Assembly (NCBI GenBank): GCA_002712125.1
Contig: PASL01000019.1
Location: forward strand, 25,825 to 32,604
Source of the DNA: Chloroflexota bacterium
GTDB lineage: Bacteria > Chloroflexota > Dehalococcoidia > Lucifugimonadales > Lucifugimonadaceae
Length of the DNA: 6,780 bases
Direction: 5' to 3'
Each line of letters starts with the position of its first letter. Position 1 is the stretch's first letter. Made by a program: the position numbers and the translations under genes. Positions 1 through 6,001 of the stretch are shown one piece after another. Under the pieces are notes generated by a model. It saw only the letters and a program-made list of their open reading frames with translations, did not search any database and was not told the origin of the DNA.

Positions 1-1052
1 TTGCTGGTCAATTTGATAAAGAAATAGAAATCGCAAAAATGGCTCTAGAATTAATCCCAATTAAAAATGCAACTGCTAGATTTGCAATATCAGGGACCGA
101 AATAGACCAACTATTGTTTCGAGTAATGAGAGGTTATACAAAGAAAAATAAAATTGTTAAATTTGAAGGTCATTACCATGGATGGATGGATTCTGTTAAT
201 TATAGCGTCCACCCTCCCCTAAATCTTGCTGGTGATGAAAATAACCCTAATCCTATTCCAGAATCTACTGGAATGGACTTAAACACATCAAAAAATCTAA
301 TTATTTGCGAATGGAATGATGAAGAAAAAATTGAAAATGTCTTTAATAAATATGGTGATGACATTGCTGGAGTTATTACAGAACCAATCTTGGGTAACAC
401 CAACTGTATCCTCCCTAAAAAAGGATATTTAGAAAAAGTTAAAATTTTATGTGAAAAGCATAATGCATTATTAGCTTTTGATGAGGTAATTACCGGGTTC
501 AGGGTAGCTGCTGGCGGAGCACAAGAATTGCTGAAAATCACTCCTCATATAGCCACATATGCAAAATCTATGGCAGGTGGTTTTCCAATGTCTATGATAG
601 TTGGAGAGAAGCAAATAATGGAAGAAATTGGCAATGGAAATGTTTATCATGGTGGTAGTTTCAATTCTAACGTGATGTCAACTGCAGCTACATATGCAAC
701 ATTAAAATATCTACATGACAGCAAAGCCACCTTCTATGAAAATCTTAATAAAAAAGGCGAGTTTATGATGAAAAACCTAAAATCTGTTTCAAAATCGCAA
801 GACTCTGACTTACATGTTCAAGGCGTTGGTTCCTTATTATCTATATCTTTTACTAATAAGGAAGAAATAACTAACTGGCGAGACCATGCTAAAAATTGTG
901 ATGAAAAAAAATATTCTCTTTTTGCATACGAAATGCTTAAAAATGGAATCAGGTTATCATCAAATGGAAGAATGCATATATCCTCAGCACATAGTCAAGA
1001 AGATTTAGAAAAAACTATTTCATCTACAGAAAAGGTATTATCTAAAATTTAG
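1..1052 (+). CDS. Class III (GSA-aminomutase-like) PLP aminotransferase, 5'-truncated by window edge
   Basis: PLP-dependent enzyme of aminotransferase class III, closest in motifs to glutamate-1-semialdehyde 2,1-aminomutase and to the 'aspartate aminotransferase family' proteins resembling it. The frame is open to the left edge (first full codon at 3, reading AGQFDKEIEIAKMALEL), so the ATG at 39 is an internal Met and not the start; about 90 N-terminal residues are probably missing. Counting from that Met: SGTEIDQLLFR (18-28) is the SGTEA-type cofactor phosphate region, FEGHYHGWMD (42-51) a substrate/PLP loop, FDEVITGFR (147-155) carries the Asp that pairs with the pyridine nitrogen, and YAKSMAGGFP (174-183) carries the Schiff-base Lys176 (bases 564-566). 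GGSFNSN follows at 205-211. Catalytic residues look intact. The loop and the NPIPES segment are less like canonical HemL, so I do not call hemL; the substrate is unknown. The gene lies 41 bp upstream of the FIST gene on the same strand, so co-transcription is likely. Confidence 0.9.
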   Translation, partial: AGQFDKEIEIAKMALELIPIKNATARFAISGTEIDQLLFRVMRGYTKKNKIVKFEGHYHGWMDSVNYSVHPPLNLAGDENNPNPIPESTGMDLNTSKNLIICEWNDEEKIENVFNKYGDDIAGVITEPILGNTNCILPKKGYLEKVKILCEKHNALLAFDEVITGFRVAAGGAQELLKITPHIATYAKSMAGGFPMSMIVGEKQIMEEIGNGNVYHGGSFNSNVMSTAATYATLKYLHDSKATFYENLNKKGEFMMKNLKSVSKSQDSDLHVQGVGSLLSISFTNKEEITNWRDHAKNCDEKKYSLFAYEMLKNGIRLSSNGRMHISSAHSQEDLEKTISSTEKVLSKI

Positions 1053-1082
1053 ATTTAATTTCTTCATGTAATAAATTTAGAC

Positions 1083-1087
1083 AGGAG
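1083..1087 (+). promoter_or_regulatory. Shine-Dalgarno site selecting the TTG start of the FIST gene
   Basis: AGGAG lies 6 bases before the TTG at 1094. No ATG with a comparable site is nearby, so this fixes TTG as the start. Confidence 0.75.
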
Positions 1088-1093
1088 AATTAT

Positions 1094-2284
1094 TTGAACT
1101 GGATTTCTGCAGTTTCTGATATTTCAGATTATGAAAAAGCTATATCAGATATTACATTAGACATAAAAGAAAAATTAAATGGAAAAAAAGCCGATCTTGT
1201 TTTATTGTTCGTCTCATCACACCATTCTGTAAATTATGAAAAAATTGCATCTTTATTTTCAGAAAAAATAGATACTAAATGTATTATAGGTTGCTCCGCA
1301 GCAGGTGTTATTGGTAATGGCCATGAAGTTGAAAGAAGAGCAGGAATAGCTGTATGCGCAGCAAATTTACCAAATGTAGAAATAACCTCTTTTCATATTG
1401 GGCAAGATGATTTACCAAATGAAGATGCTACTCCAGATGAATGGTTTAAGATTACAGGGTTATTCTCAAATAAATGTAAAGCTATGATGATTCTACCTGA
1501 TCCTTTCACATTAAGAAGTGATAATTTACTTGCAGGCCTAGATTATGCATTTCCAGAAACTACTAAAATTGGGGCTTTAGCTAGTGGAGGTGGGCAACCA
1601 GGTAATAATGCACTATTTATTAATGATAAATGCTATAGTTATGGAGCAGTTGGAGTTGGATTTTCTGGAGATTTATCAGTAGAAACAATCGTTGCTCAAG
1701 GTTGTAGACCAATAGGAGAACCTATGATTGTTACTGATTCTGATATAAATGTTATAAATAAAATAGGAGATAAAACGCCATTAGAAATTTTAGGAGAAAT
1801 ATTTGAAAAAAGTTCCATACGAGAAAAGAGGCTTATAAGAAGATCTTTACAAATTGGAATAATAATGGATAGATTCTCTTCAGTAAATGATGAAGAATTC
1901 TTAATAAGAAATATTCTTGGAGCAGATGAAGAAGATGGAAGTATTGCAATAGGTGAGATGATTAATGAGGGTCAAATAATTCAATTTTATATACGAGATG
2001 CACAAACAGCAGATGAAGATTTAAAAATAATATTGGAAAAATATGCTGGTAAATTTGCGGATAATAAACTAGAATCTGCATTATTATTTAGTTGTCTCGG
2101 AAGAGGTCAATATTTATATGGAGCGCCAAATCATGACTCAAATTTATTTGCTAACATTGTCGGAGATGTACCTATAACCGGTTTTTTCTCAAATGGAGAA
2201 ATAGGATCGATTGGAGATCAAACATTTCTGCATGGATACACCTCAAGTTTTGCACTATTCAAGTCTGAAAAACAAAGAAATTAA
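1094..2284 (+). CDS. FIST N-/C-domain protein, stand-alone (putative small-ligand sensor)
   Basis: 396-residue protein consisting of a FIST_N domain (about residues 30-220) followed by a FIST_C domain (about 225-385). Family marks: GCSAAGVIGNG (66-76), the glycine-rich GALASGGG (160-167), GAVGVGFSGDL (184-194), AQGCRPIGEP (201-210), then SCLGRG (333-338), GFFSNGEIG (363-371) and FLHGYTSSFALF (378-389). FIST domains are proposed to bind small ligands, perhaps amino acids, and are often fused to or encoded near chemotaxis, kinase or cyclic-nucleotide domains. No output domain, signal peptide or membrane span is visible, so it is a cytoplasmic stand-alone form. The start is TTG, supported by an AGGAG site. 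It follows the aminotransferase by 41 bp, which hints at sensing or handling of an amino-acid-like compound; that link is inference. Its TAA overlaps the stop of the convergent nitroreductase gene. Family assignment is firm, function unknown. Confidence 0.9.
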   Translation: MNWISAVSDISDYEKAISDITLDIKEKLNGKKADLVLLFVSSHHSVNYEKIASLFSEKIDTKCIIGCSAAGVIGNGHEVERRAGIAVCAANLPNVEITSFHIGQDDLPNEDATPDEWFKITGLFSNKCKAMMILPDPFTLRSDNLLAGLDYAFPETTKIGALASGGGQPGNNALFINDKCYSYGAVGVGFSGDLSVETIVAQGCRPIGEPMIVTDSDINVINKIGDKTPLEILGEIFEKSSIREKRLIRRSLQIGIIMDRFSSVNDEEFLIRNILGADEEDGSIAIGEMINEGQIIQFYIRDAQTADEDLKIILEKYAGKFADNKLESALLFSCLGRGQYLYGAPNHDSNLFANIVGDVPITGFFSNGEIGSIGDQTFLHGYTSSFALFKSEKQRN

Positions 2285-2847
2285 TAAGCTTTTGGTTTAT
2301 CCATTATAAACTCTTCTAATTTGACTCTTGAACTAGGGATATTTTCAGAAAGATCATTATAGTCTGATTCTGAAAAACCTACAGCTATTGCACAAATCGA
2401 TGAATATTCGCCTATAGGAAGACCTGATACTTTGTGAGCAACATCATGATCTATCCCACCCATTGCTCTTGTGTTCATACCCATAATTTTTGCTTGTATG
2501 GCTATAGACATCCAAGCTGCGCCAGTATCAAATTTTGCACTACGGTTTTCTTTACCATCATTTTGATTTTTTGAAAAAACTAAAATAATTAAAGGGGCTT
2601 TAGTAGCCCATTTTCTATTATATGGGTTCATAACCATATTTATTTTTTCTCTAAATTCACCTTTAGTAGCATAAACAAATCTCCAAGGCTGAGCATTATT
2701 AGAAGATGGTGCCCATCTTGCAGCTTCAAATAATGATAAAATTTGAGTTTTATCAATTGTTTTAGATTTGAACAATTTTGATGACCATCTTTCATAAAAA
2801 AAATTCTCAATATTATTTTCAGGGTGCCTATATTTATCAATATTCAT
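2281..2847 (-). CDS. Nitroreductase-family flavoprotein
   Basis: 188-residue member of the FMN-dependent nitroreductase superfamily, which uses NAD(P)H to reduce nitro compounds, quinones, flavins or enones. Visible marks: ERWSSKLF (19-26), the N-terminal Arg/Ser FMN-phosphate motif; EAARWAPSSNNAQPWRF (41-57), the strongest family signature; FDTGAAWMSIAIQAKIMGM (106-124), the central helix; and AIAVGF (153-158), the last core strand. Length matches small single-domain members and no residue loss is obvious. The ATG at 2847 is supported by an AGGAA site and begins 2 bp after the stop of the upstream nucleotidyltransferase, so it is surely the last gene of that minus-strand unit. The true substrate cannot be read from sequence. 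Its place behind an NMNAT-like gene suggests a pyridine-nucleotide-dependent redox role (inference). Confidence 0.92.
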   Translation of the reverse strand: MNIDKYRHPENNIENFFYERWSSKLFKSKTIDKTQILSLFEAARWAPSSNNAQPWRFVYATKGEFREKINMVMNPYNRKWATKAPLIILVFSKNQNDGKENRSAKFDTGAAWMSIAIQAKIMGMNTRAMGGIDHDVAHKVSGLPIGEYSSICAIAVGFSESDYNDLSENIPSSRVKLEEFIMDKPKAY

Positions 2848-2849
2848 TA

Positions 2850-3488
2850 TTATTCCTGTAAAAACTTTCTTATTTTTGTTGATGAAATATCATTTCTGAA
2901 TTTAGATTCATCTAATGAAGAAAACATCCTTTCATATTTTTTTGGTATTAATGACAAGTCAATATTAGTAAAAATATTTTGTTCATTTATTCTACCTGCT
3001 ACTAAAAATTGGCATTTATTATCTTTAATAATATCTAAATTTTTGGTTATTGTAGATGAATAAGTATTTGAATTAAAATCATTATAATATTTTATTTCAA
3101 ACAATCTTAGAAATGTATCATTGCCAATTAAGAAAATAGAACCCGGAAATAGATTAGATTTTTCTAAAAATCTAGGTGCATTGGAAATAATTACTGGAAA
3201 GTTATGACTAATTATCATATCTATTTTTTTTTGAATATCTGATATGACTAATGGATCTTTATCAACATTAGTTATAGATATTTCTAGAAAAGGATTATAA
3301 TGAGTTTCTTTTTGAGCGGCTAAAAGCATATGTTTGTGACCATCATGAAAAGGATTAAATGAACCTGACAAAATTAATAGATTTTGAGGTATTTCAAAAC
3401 TAAATTTATTTTCCTCATAAAAAAAGCAAAATGGAATTTTCTGAAAAATTATTTCAGATATTATGTTCTTCAAGTTTTTCTGATTCAT
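2850..3488 (-). CDS. NMN/nicotinate-nucleotide adenylyltransferase-like nucleotidyltransferase
   Basis: 212-residue HIGH-superfamily nucleotidyltransferase. Both signature motifs are intact: GSFNPFHDGH (42-51), the (G/S)xFxPxHxGH nucleotide-binding loop, and ISSTKIR (201-207), the ISSTxxR motif. Between them FPGSIFLIGNDTFLRLF (114-130) and FLVAGR (161-166) build the rest of the Rossmann core. These are the marks of NMNAT/NadD enzymes, which join NMN or NaMN with ATP to make NAD or its precursor. It differs from housekeeping NadD and looks more like the C-terminal half of the plant two-part protein (At2g01220 type) and yeast Pof1, judged from memory. The first 35 residues precede the fold and correspond to a linker. 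The ATG at 3488 lies inside the upstream CinA-like gene (35 bp overlap) with no Shine-Dalgarno site before it, so it may be translated by coupling, or the two frames may be one broken gene. The substrate is uncertain. Confidence 0.85.
   Translation of the reverse strand: MNQKNLKNIISEIIFQKIPFCFFYEENKFSFEIPQNLLILSGSFNPFHDGHKHMLLAAQKETHYNPFLEISITNVDKDPLVISDIQKKIDMIISHNFPVIISNAPRFLEKSNLFPGSIFLIGNDTFLRLFEIKYYNDFNSNTYSSTITKNLDIIKDNKCQFLVAGRINEQNIFTNIDLSLIPKKYERMFSSLDESKFRNDISSTKIRKFLQE
2853..2857 (-). promoter_or_regulatory. Shine-Dalgarno site of the nitroreductase gene
   Basis: On the minus strand AGGAA sits 5 bases before the ATG at 2847. It lies inside the last codons of the upstream nucleotidyltransferase gene, a layout typical of translational coupling. 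Confidence 0.65.
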
Positions 3489-3984
3489 ATAATTTTATTT
3501 TTAGGTATTCATTAATACCAATTATTTTTGAAATCGTGTTTAAGATTATTTTAGATATTATTATATCTTCTTCCTGTCTTGTTCTTCTATTTTTTTGAAA
3601 AATAACAGATGTATATCCTTTAGAAAACTCGCTTCTCCAAGCAATATAAGCTCTATTATCACCTCTACGTAATCTATTTGTAGAAATAGCAGCAGTGCAA
3701 GATATACCAAATGTATTAGAGTTTCTTGATAATGTTTTAGATCTTAAGTATGATTTTTCAGCCATATTAATTGCCTCAACATGAGAAACATGAGAATCCA
3801 AAGCATCAGATAAAAAATCTGATAATGAATTTTTTGAATAAGGAATCAAGATCTCTAAAATAGTTTTTGAAGTTCCCGGAGTTGTAAATAGATATTCAAT
3901 AATTTTCATGCCCCCACCAGTTATAGAAAAACAGCCTTGAAAGTTTGAAGAATGAATTTTATTTACTAATTTTTTAATAGTCAA
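3454..3984 (-). CDS. CinA C-terminal (PncC)-like protein, partner of the NMNAT-like gene
   Basis: 176-residue protein resembling the CinA C-terminal domain, whose classical members (PncC) deamidate NMN to NaMN. FSITGGGMKIIEYLFTTPG (19-37) matches the ESCTGG region; Ser20 aligns by eye with the PncC nucleophile. IPYSKNSLSDFL (47-58) and VSHVEAINMAEKSY (66-79) continue the fold, and GISCTAAISTNRLRRGDNRA (93-112) replaces the usual GIAGPGG-type loop. RRTRQEED (133-140) is followed by the C-terminal helix. The RRGD-R and TR-EED signatures match what I recall of the N-terminal half of plant At2g01220-type proteins, so this is a divergent subfamily. The start is TTG at 3984: a TAA four codons upstream excludes a longer form, the next Met (residue 26) lies beyond the first motif, and no Shine-Dalgarno is evident. 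The end overlaps the nucleotidyltransferase in another frame. Deamidase activity is unproven. Confidence 0.78.
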   Translation of the reverse strand: MTIKKLVNKIHSSNFQGCFSITGGGMKIIEYLFTTPGTSKTILEILIPYSKNSLSDFLSDALDSHVSHVEAINMAEKSYLRSKTLSRNSNTFGISCTAAISTNRLRRGDNRAYIAWRSEFSKGYTSVIFQKNRRTRQEEDIIISKIILNTISKIIGINEYLKIKLYESEKLEEHNI

Positions 3985-4074
3985 ACGAAAATTTTATGGA
4001 TAATTATTAACATAATAAACAAATTTCAACTAGAATAAAACAATATATATAAATTATAGTTGAATATTTATATT
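3985..4074 (-). promoter_or_regulatory. AT-rich leader before the CinA-like gene; possible promoter
   Basis: No gene is visible in these 90 bases. On the minus strand there is a perfect TATAAT at 4058-4053 and a TTGAAA about 17 bases before a TAATTA nearer the gene, either of which could serve as a promoter element. In DNA this AT-rich such matches arise by chance. The upstream small genes could also read through. Confidence 0.3.
4025..4064. repeat. Inverted repeat TTCAACTA / TAGTTGAA
   Basis: Eight perfectly complementary bases (4025-4032 and 4057-4064) are separated by a 24-base AT-rich loop. The repeat lies just downstream of the 52-aa gene and may be a weak terminator for the small-gene unit, or an operator, because the TATAAT at 4053-4058 overlaps its right arm. 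The stem is AT-rich, has no strong T-run on the minus side, and could be chance. Confidence 0.3.
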
Positions 4075-4233
4075 TTATTTTGAAGATGTTTCTAATATTT
4101 TCATGTTGAAAATATAAGATTCTAATATATCTGTTATTTCATAACAAAAATTGCATTCTTTTGCATAAAGTTTATTAGAATCAAATCCTGTTTGAATTGT
4201 AATAAAATTTTTTATTATATGTGAACAAAACAT
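4075..4233 (-). CDS. 52-aa Cys/His mini-protein (putative metal binder)
   Basis: I read this small gene directly from the minus strand. It begins MFCSHIIKNF and ends MKILETSSK before TAA. It holds Cys3 and His5 near the start and a CNFC motif at 27-30, so four potential metal ligands arranged C-x-H ... C-x-x-C. No known family comes to mind. Reality is supported by an excellent GAGGTG ribosome binding site with 3-base spacing to the ATG, by the 16-bp gap after the zinc-ribbon gene on the same strand, and by the paired Cys residues. The two genes look co-transcribed and may act together. Function unknown; a zinc-binding or redox role is inference. Confidence 0.6.
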   Translation of the reverse strand: MFCSHIIKNFITIQTGFDSNKLYAKECNFCYEITDILESYIFNMKILETSSK

Positions 4234-4236
4234 TTC

Positions 4237-4242
4237 CACCTC
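4237..4242 (-). promoter_or_regulatory. Strong Shine-Dalgarno site of the 52-aa gene
   Basis: GAGGTG on the minus strand is fully complementary to the 16S rRNA 3' end and lies just before the ATG at 4233. It is the best ribosome binding site in the window and the main support for that small gene. Confidence 0.65.
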
Positions 4243-4249
4243 AATATAT

Positions 4250-4423
4250 TTATCTATTTGAATTAACAGTTTGACGGGTTGCTTGATTATCTACTTCATC
4301 TCGTATAGATTTTGAATTTATGGTGTATCCACAAACTATACATCTAAGATAAGAGCCAAAGTTATCTGTTCCCAATTCTACTGTTCCGTCCCCGCATCTT
4401 CCACATGATTTAAAATAAAGCAT
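4250..4423 (-). CDS. 57-aa zinc-ribbon protein
   Basis: Read directly from the minus strand: a protein starting MLYFKSCGRCGDGTVELG and ending VNSNR before TAA. It has two Cys knuckles, CGRC (7-10) and CIVCG (28-32), separated by 17 residues that include D-x-x-G-x-Y/L (20-26). This is the layout of a single small zinc ribbon, as seen in many tiny bacterial proteins with C-x-x-C-G-G-x-L ... Y-x-x-C-x-x-C-G. The last 20 residues are polar and probably disordered. The ATG at 4423 is preceded by GAGGA with a 6-base gap. Such proteins may bind nucleic acid or partner proteins; no specific function can be given. It is the first gene of a two-gene unit with the 52-aa Cys/His protein and may share a transcript with the CinA-like operon further down. 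Confidence 0.78.
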   Translation of the reverse strand: MLYFKSCGRCGDGTVELGTDNFGSYLRCIVCGYTINSKSIRDEVDNQATRQTVNSNR

Positions 4424-4553
4424 AAACTATCCTCTTAAACTAACTATGAATATAAATATATCCGGTATCGAGTATTTTGGGCATATGAAAATTTTTACGA
4501 GTTTTAACTAATTTAGAAAATTTGAAAAAAATGAATGAACAAGTAATAATATT
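4424..4553 (-). promoter_or_regulatory. Spacer carrying the likely promoter and RBS of the zinc-ribbon gene
   Basis: These 130 bases separate the serine hydrolase stop from the zinc-ribbon start. GAGGA at 4430-4434 is the ribosome binding site. On the minus strand TATATT at 4460-4455 is a candidate -10, without a good -35. No convincing hairpin terminator follows the serine hydrolase, so read-through is possible. No further gene is seen. Confidence 0.35.
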
Positions 4554-5924
4554 TTATAATTTCTTATACTTAAAACCACCTAGTATAAAAAAAGGTAGGT
4601 CTTTTTCATATGAAATTTTAATTTTTTCGCCCTTTGCCCTGCCAGATGAAACTATAAAATCTTCCTTATTATCTCCGACAAGACTAAGTTTAGAAGGTGC
4701 ATGCATTTTATATTGATTGTAATTATCATTATTTAGCAACCAAAATTCGTCATTAACATATTTTAAGTCAAGATAAAGACCTGGCTCAGCAAAGTACGTT
4801 CCAGTAATATTCATATAATTATTTTTTGATGAATTATAGTTTGGTTTATCCAATATAATATGATTTCTATTATCTAAAAGAGTATTTATTAGAGATATAG
4901 AAAAATCATTGGGGAAATTATTAGGCCATAAATTTGATAATATTACTAAACCACAATTGTATTTTTTTGAAAAAACAACATTGGATGAGTAGCCAAATAT
5001 ACCTCCCCCGTGTACAAGTAAGTTATTATTATTATTCTTAAAAATTCTCCATCCATATGCTTGAGCATGTTCCCAATTATCAGAAATATATGCTGGCATA
5101 TGCATTTCAACTAAACTATCTGGGTCAAGTATTTTTCCAGCCGAAAATCCCTCTGAAGACAACTGAAATAAAATCCAATTGAGTAAGTCTTCAGTGCAAG
5201 AAAATAGGCCTCCTGCCCCAATCATAGAATGCATTTCAATAAAGTCTTCAGTAATTAATTTATTCATTTGAAAAGAAAATTTATTGCCGGAAATGAGATT
5301 TTTTTTATCTGTTGACGAAGGATAAAAAAAAGTATTTTTAAGACCAAGTGGCTCAAGAATTTCATCCCTTATATATTTTTCTAATGGTATTTGAGTTAAC
5401 TTTTCAATCAAAATTCCTAGAAGAGAATATGCCAAATTAGAATATTTCCATTGAACATCTTGTTGAGCTACAATATCAATTTCAGAAAGATTATCAATAA
5501 GTTCACTCTTTGTAATGAATTTTTTAGTATCCCAATTATTATATTTATGCTCTGTAGATAACCCTGAATAATGGGTTAACATTCTCTTAATAGTTACTTT
5601 TTCTAATGTTCCTGATGAAGAGTTTGCTACTGTAAAATCAGGCATGTGAACTAGCAGAGGATCATCCAACGCAAGCCTACCTAAGTCTCTTAGTTGTAAA
5701 ATTGCTGTAGCAATGAATGTTTTAGTTATAGAGGCTATACGAAAAATACTATTTTTGTTTATATCTTGATTTTTAGATAATTTTTTATTATTGATAGTAT
5801 AGGAGGAAAAAAATTTTTGATCTTCATTATAAATTCCTATTGAAAAATTTTGAGGCAGAGCATTTTTTGAAAAATCATTAGCATAATTTTCTTCTATTAA
5901 CGTATGATAATTTATTTTGGTCAT
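4554..5924 (-). CDS. Serine hydrolase, class C beta-lactamase family, apparently cytoplasmic
   Basis: 456-residue member of the beta-lactamase/penicillin-binding-protein-like serine hydrolases (COG1680 type), which includes AmpC, esterases and D-aminopeptidases. The three active-site elements are intact: S65-I-T-K68 (SxxK, nucleophile and general base), Y161-S-N163 (YxN), and H305-G-G (in place of KTG). LTHYSGLS (116-123) and AGGLFSCTEDLLNW (237-250) are also family hallmarks. HGG instead of KTG points to esterase or peptidase-like use rather than beta-lactam resistance. Residues about 370-456 (ITGTYFAEPGLYLDL onward) form an extra beta-rich C-terminal domain, as in members carrying a lipocalin-like domain. 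The N-terminus is polar with no signal peptide or lipobox, unlike most relatives, so an intracellular substrate is suggested. Five Asn in a row (297-301) precede HGG. No Shine-Dalgarno is seen before the ATG. It is divergent from the small membrane protein/MFS pair. Confidence 0.88.
   Translation of the reverse strand: MTKINYHTLIEENYANDFSKNALPQNFSIGIYNEDQKFFSSYTINNKKLSKNQDINKNSIFRIASITKTFIATAILQLRDLGRLALDDPLLVHMPDFTVANSSSGTLEKVTIKRMLTHYSGLSTEHKYNNWDTKKFITKSELIDNLSEIDIVAQQDVQWKYSNLAYSLLGILIEKLTQIPLEKYIRDEILEPLGLKNTFFYPSSTDKKNLISGNKFSFQMNKLITEDFIEMHSMIGAGGLFSCTEDLLNWILFQLSSEGFSAGKILDPDSLVEMHMPAYISDNWEHAQAYGWRIFKNNNNNLLVHGGGIFGYSSNVVFSKKYNCGLVILSNLWPNNFPNDFSISLINTLLDNRNHIILDKPNYNSSKNNYMNITGTYFAEPGLYLDLKYVNDEFWLLNNDNYNQYKMHAPSKLSLVGDNKEDFIVSSGRAKGEKIKISYEKDLPFFILGGFKYKKL
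5022..5036 (-). repeat. AAT/AAC triplet run (five Asn codons) inside the serine hydrolase
   Basis: Four AAT and one AAC codon in tandem encode residues 297-301, just before the HGG motif. Such a run can change length by slippage, giving in-frame loop variants. Confidence 0.6.
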
Positions 5925-6001
5925 AGTATTTATTTAATTTTTAAATATAATATCTATTATGAATTTTAAATTTAATTAATCAATATTGGAAACAGAGTAC
6001 T
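5925..6001. promoter_or_regulatory. Divergent promoter region, serine hydrolase / small membrane protein
   Basis: 77 very AT-rich bases lie between two divergent ATG starts. TATAAT at 5946-5951 (plus) and an overlapping TATTAT at 5952-5947 (minus) are candidate -10 boxes; neither has a recognisable -35 at the right spacing. The plus gene has only weak AGAG/GGAA ribosome-site candidates (5994-5997, 5988-5991), the minus gene none. Shared regulation of both sides is plausible but not shown. Confidence 0.35.

Noticed and set aside
200..541. Minus-strand frame of 113 codons
   Set aside because: Antisense to the well-supported aminotransferase; no domain-like pattern or ribosome site.
39..1052. 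A complete aminotransferase starting at the ATG at 39
   Set aside because: The same frame is open with homologous-looking residues back to the left edge and the protein lacks about 90 N-terminal residues of the family; the ATG is internal.
2640..3063. Short frames at 2640-2840 (minus) and 2824-3063 (plus)
   Set aside because: They lie inside the nitroreductase and nucleotidyltransferase genes in other frames and look like low-complexity shadows.
4461..4472. Palindrome-like TATCCGGTAT in the zinc-ribbon leader
   Set aside because: Only the central CCGG is truly symmetric once the flanks are compared, so it is not a convincing operator.
4571..4602. Possible hairpin from ACCACCTA ... TAGGT near the serine hydrolase 3' end
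   Set aside because: Inside the coding sequence, explained by Gly/Lys/Pro codons, short stem, not followed by a proper T-run after the gene.
4522..4716. Plus-strand frame of 64 codons
   Set aside because: Mostly antisense to the 3' end of the serine hydrolase; no family resemblance.
4554..5924. Antibiotic-resistance beta-lactamase
   Set aside because: HGG replaces KTG and there is no signal peptide; the family is broad and mostly not resistance enzymes.
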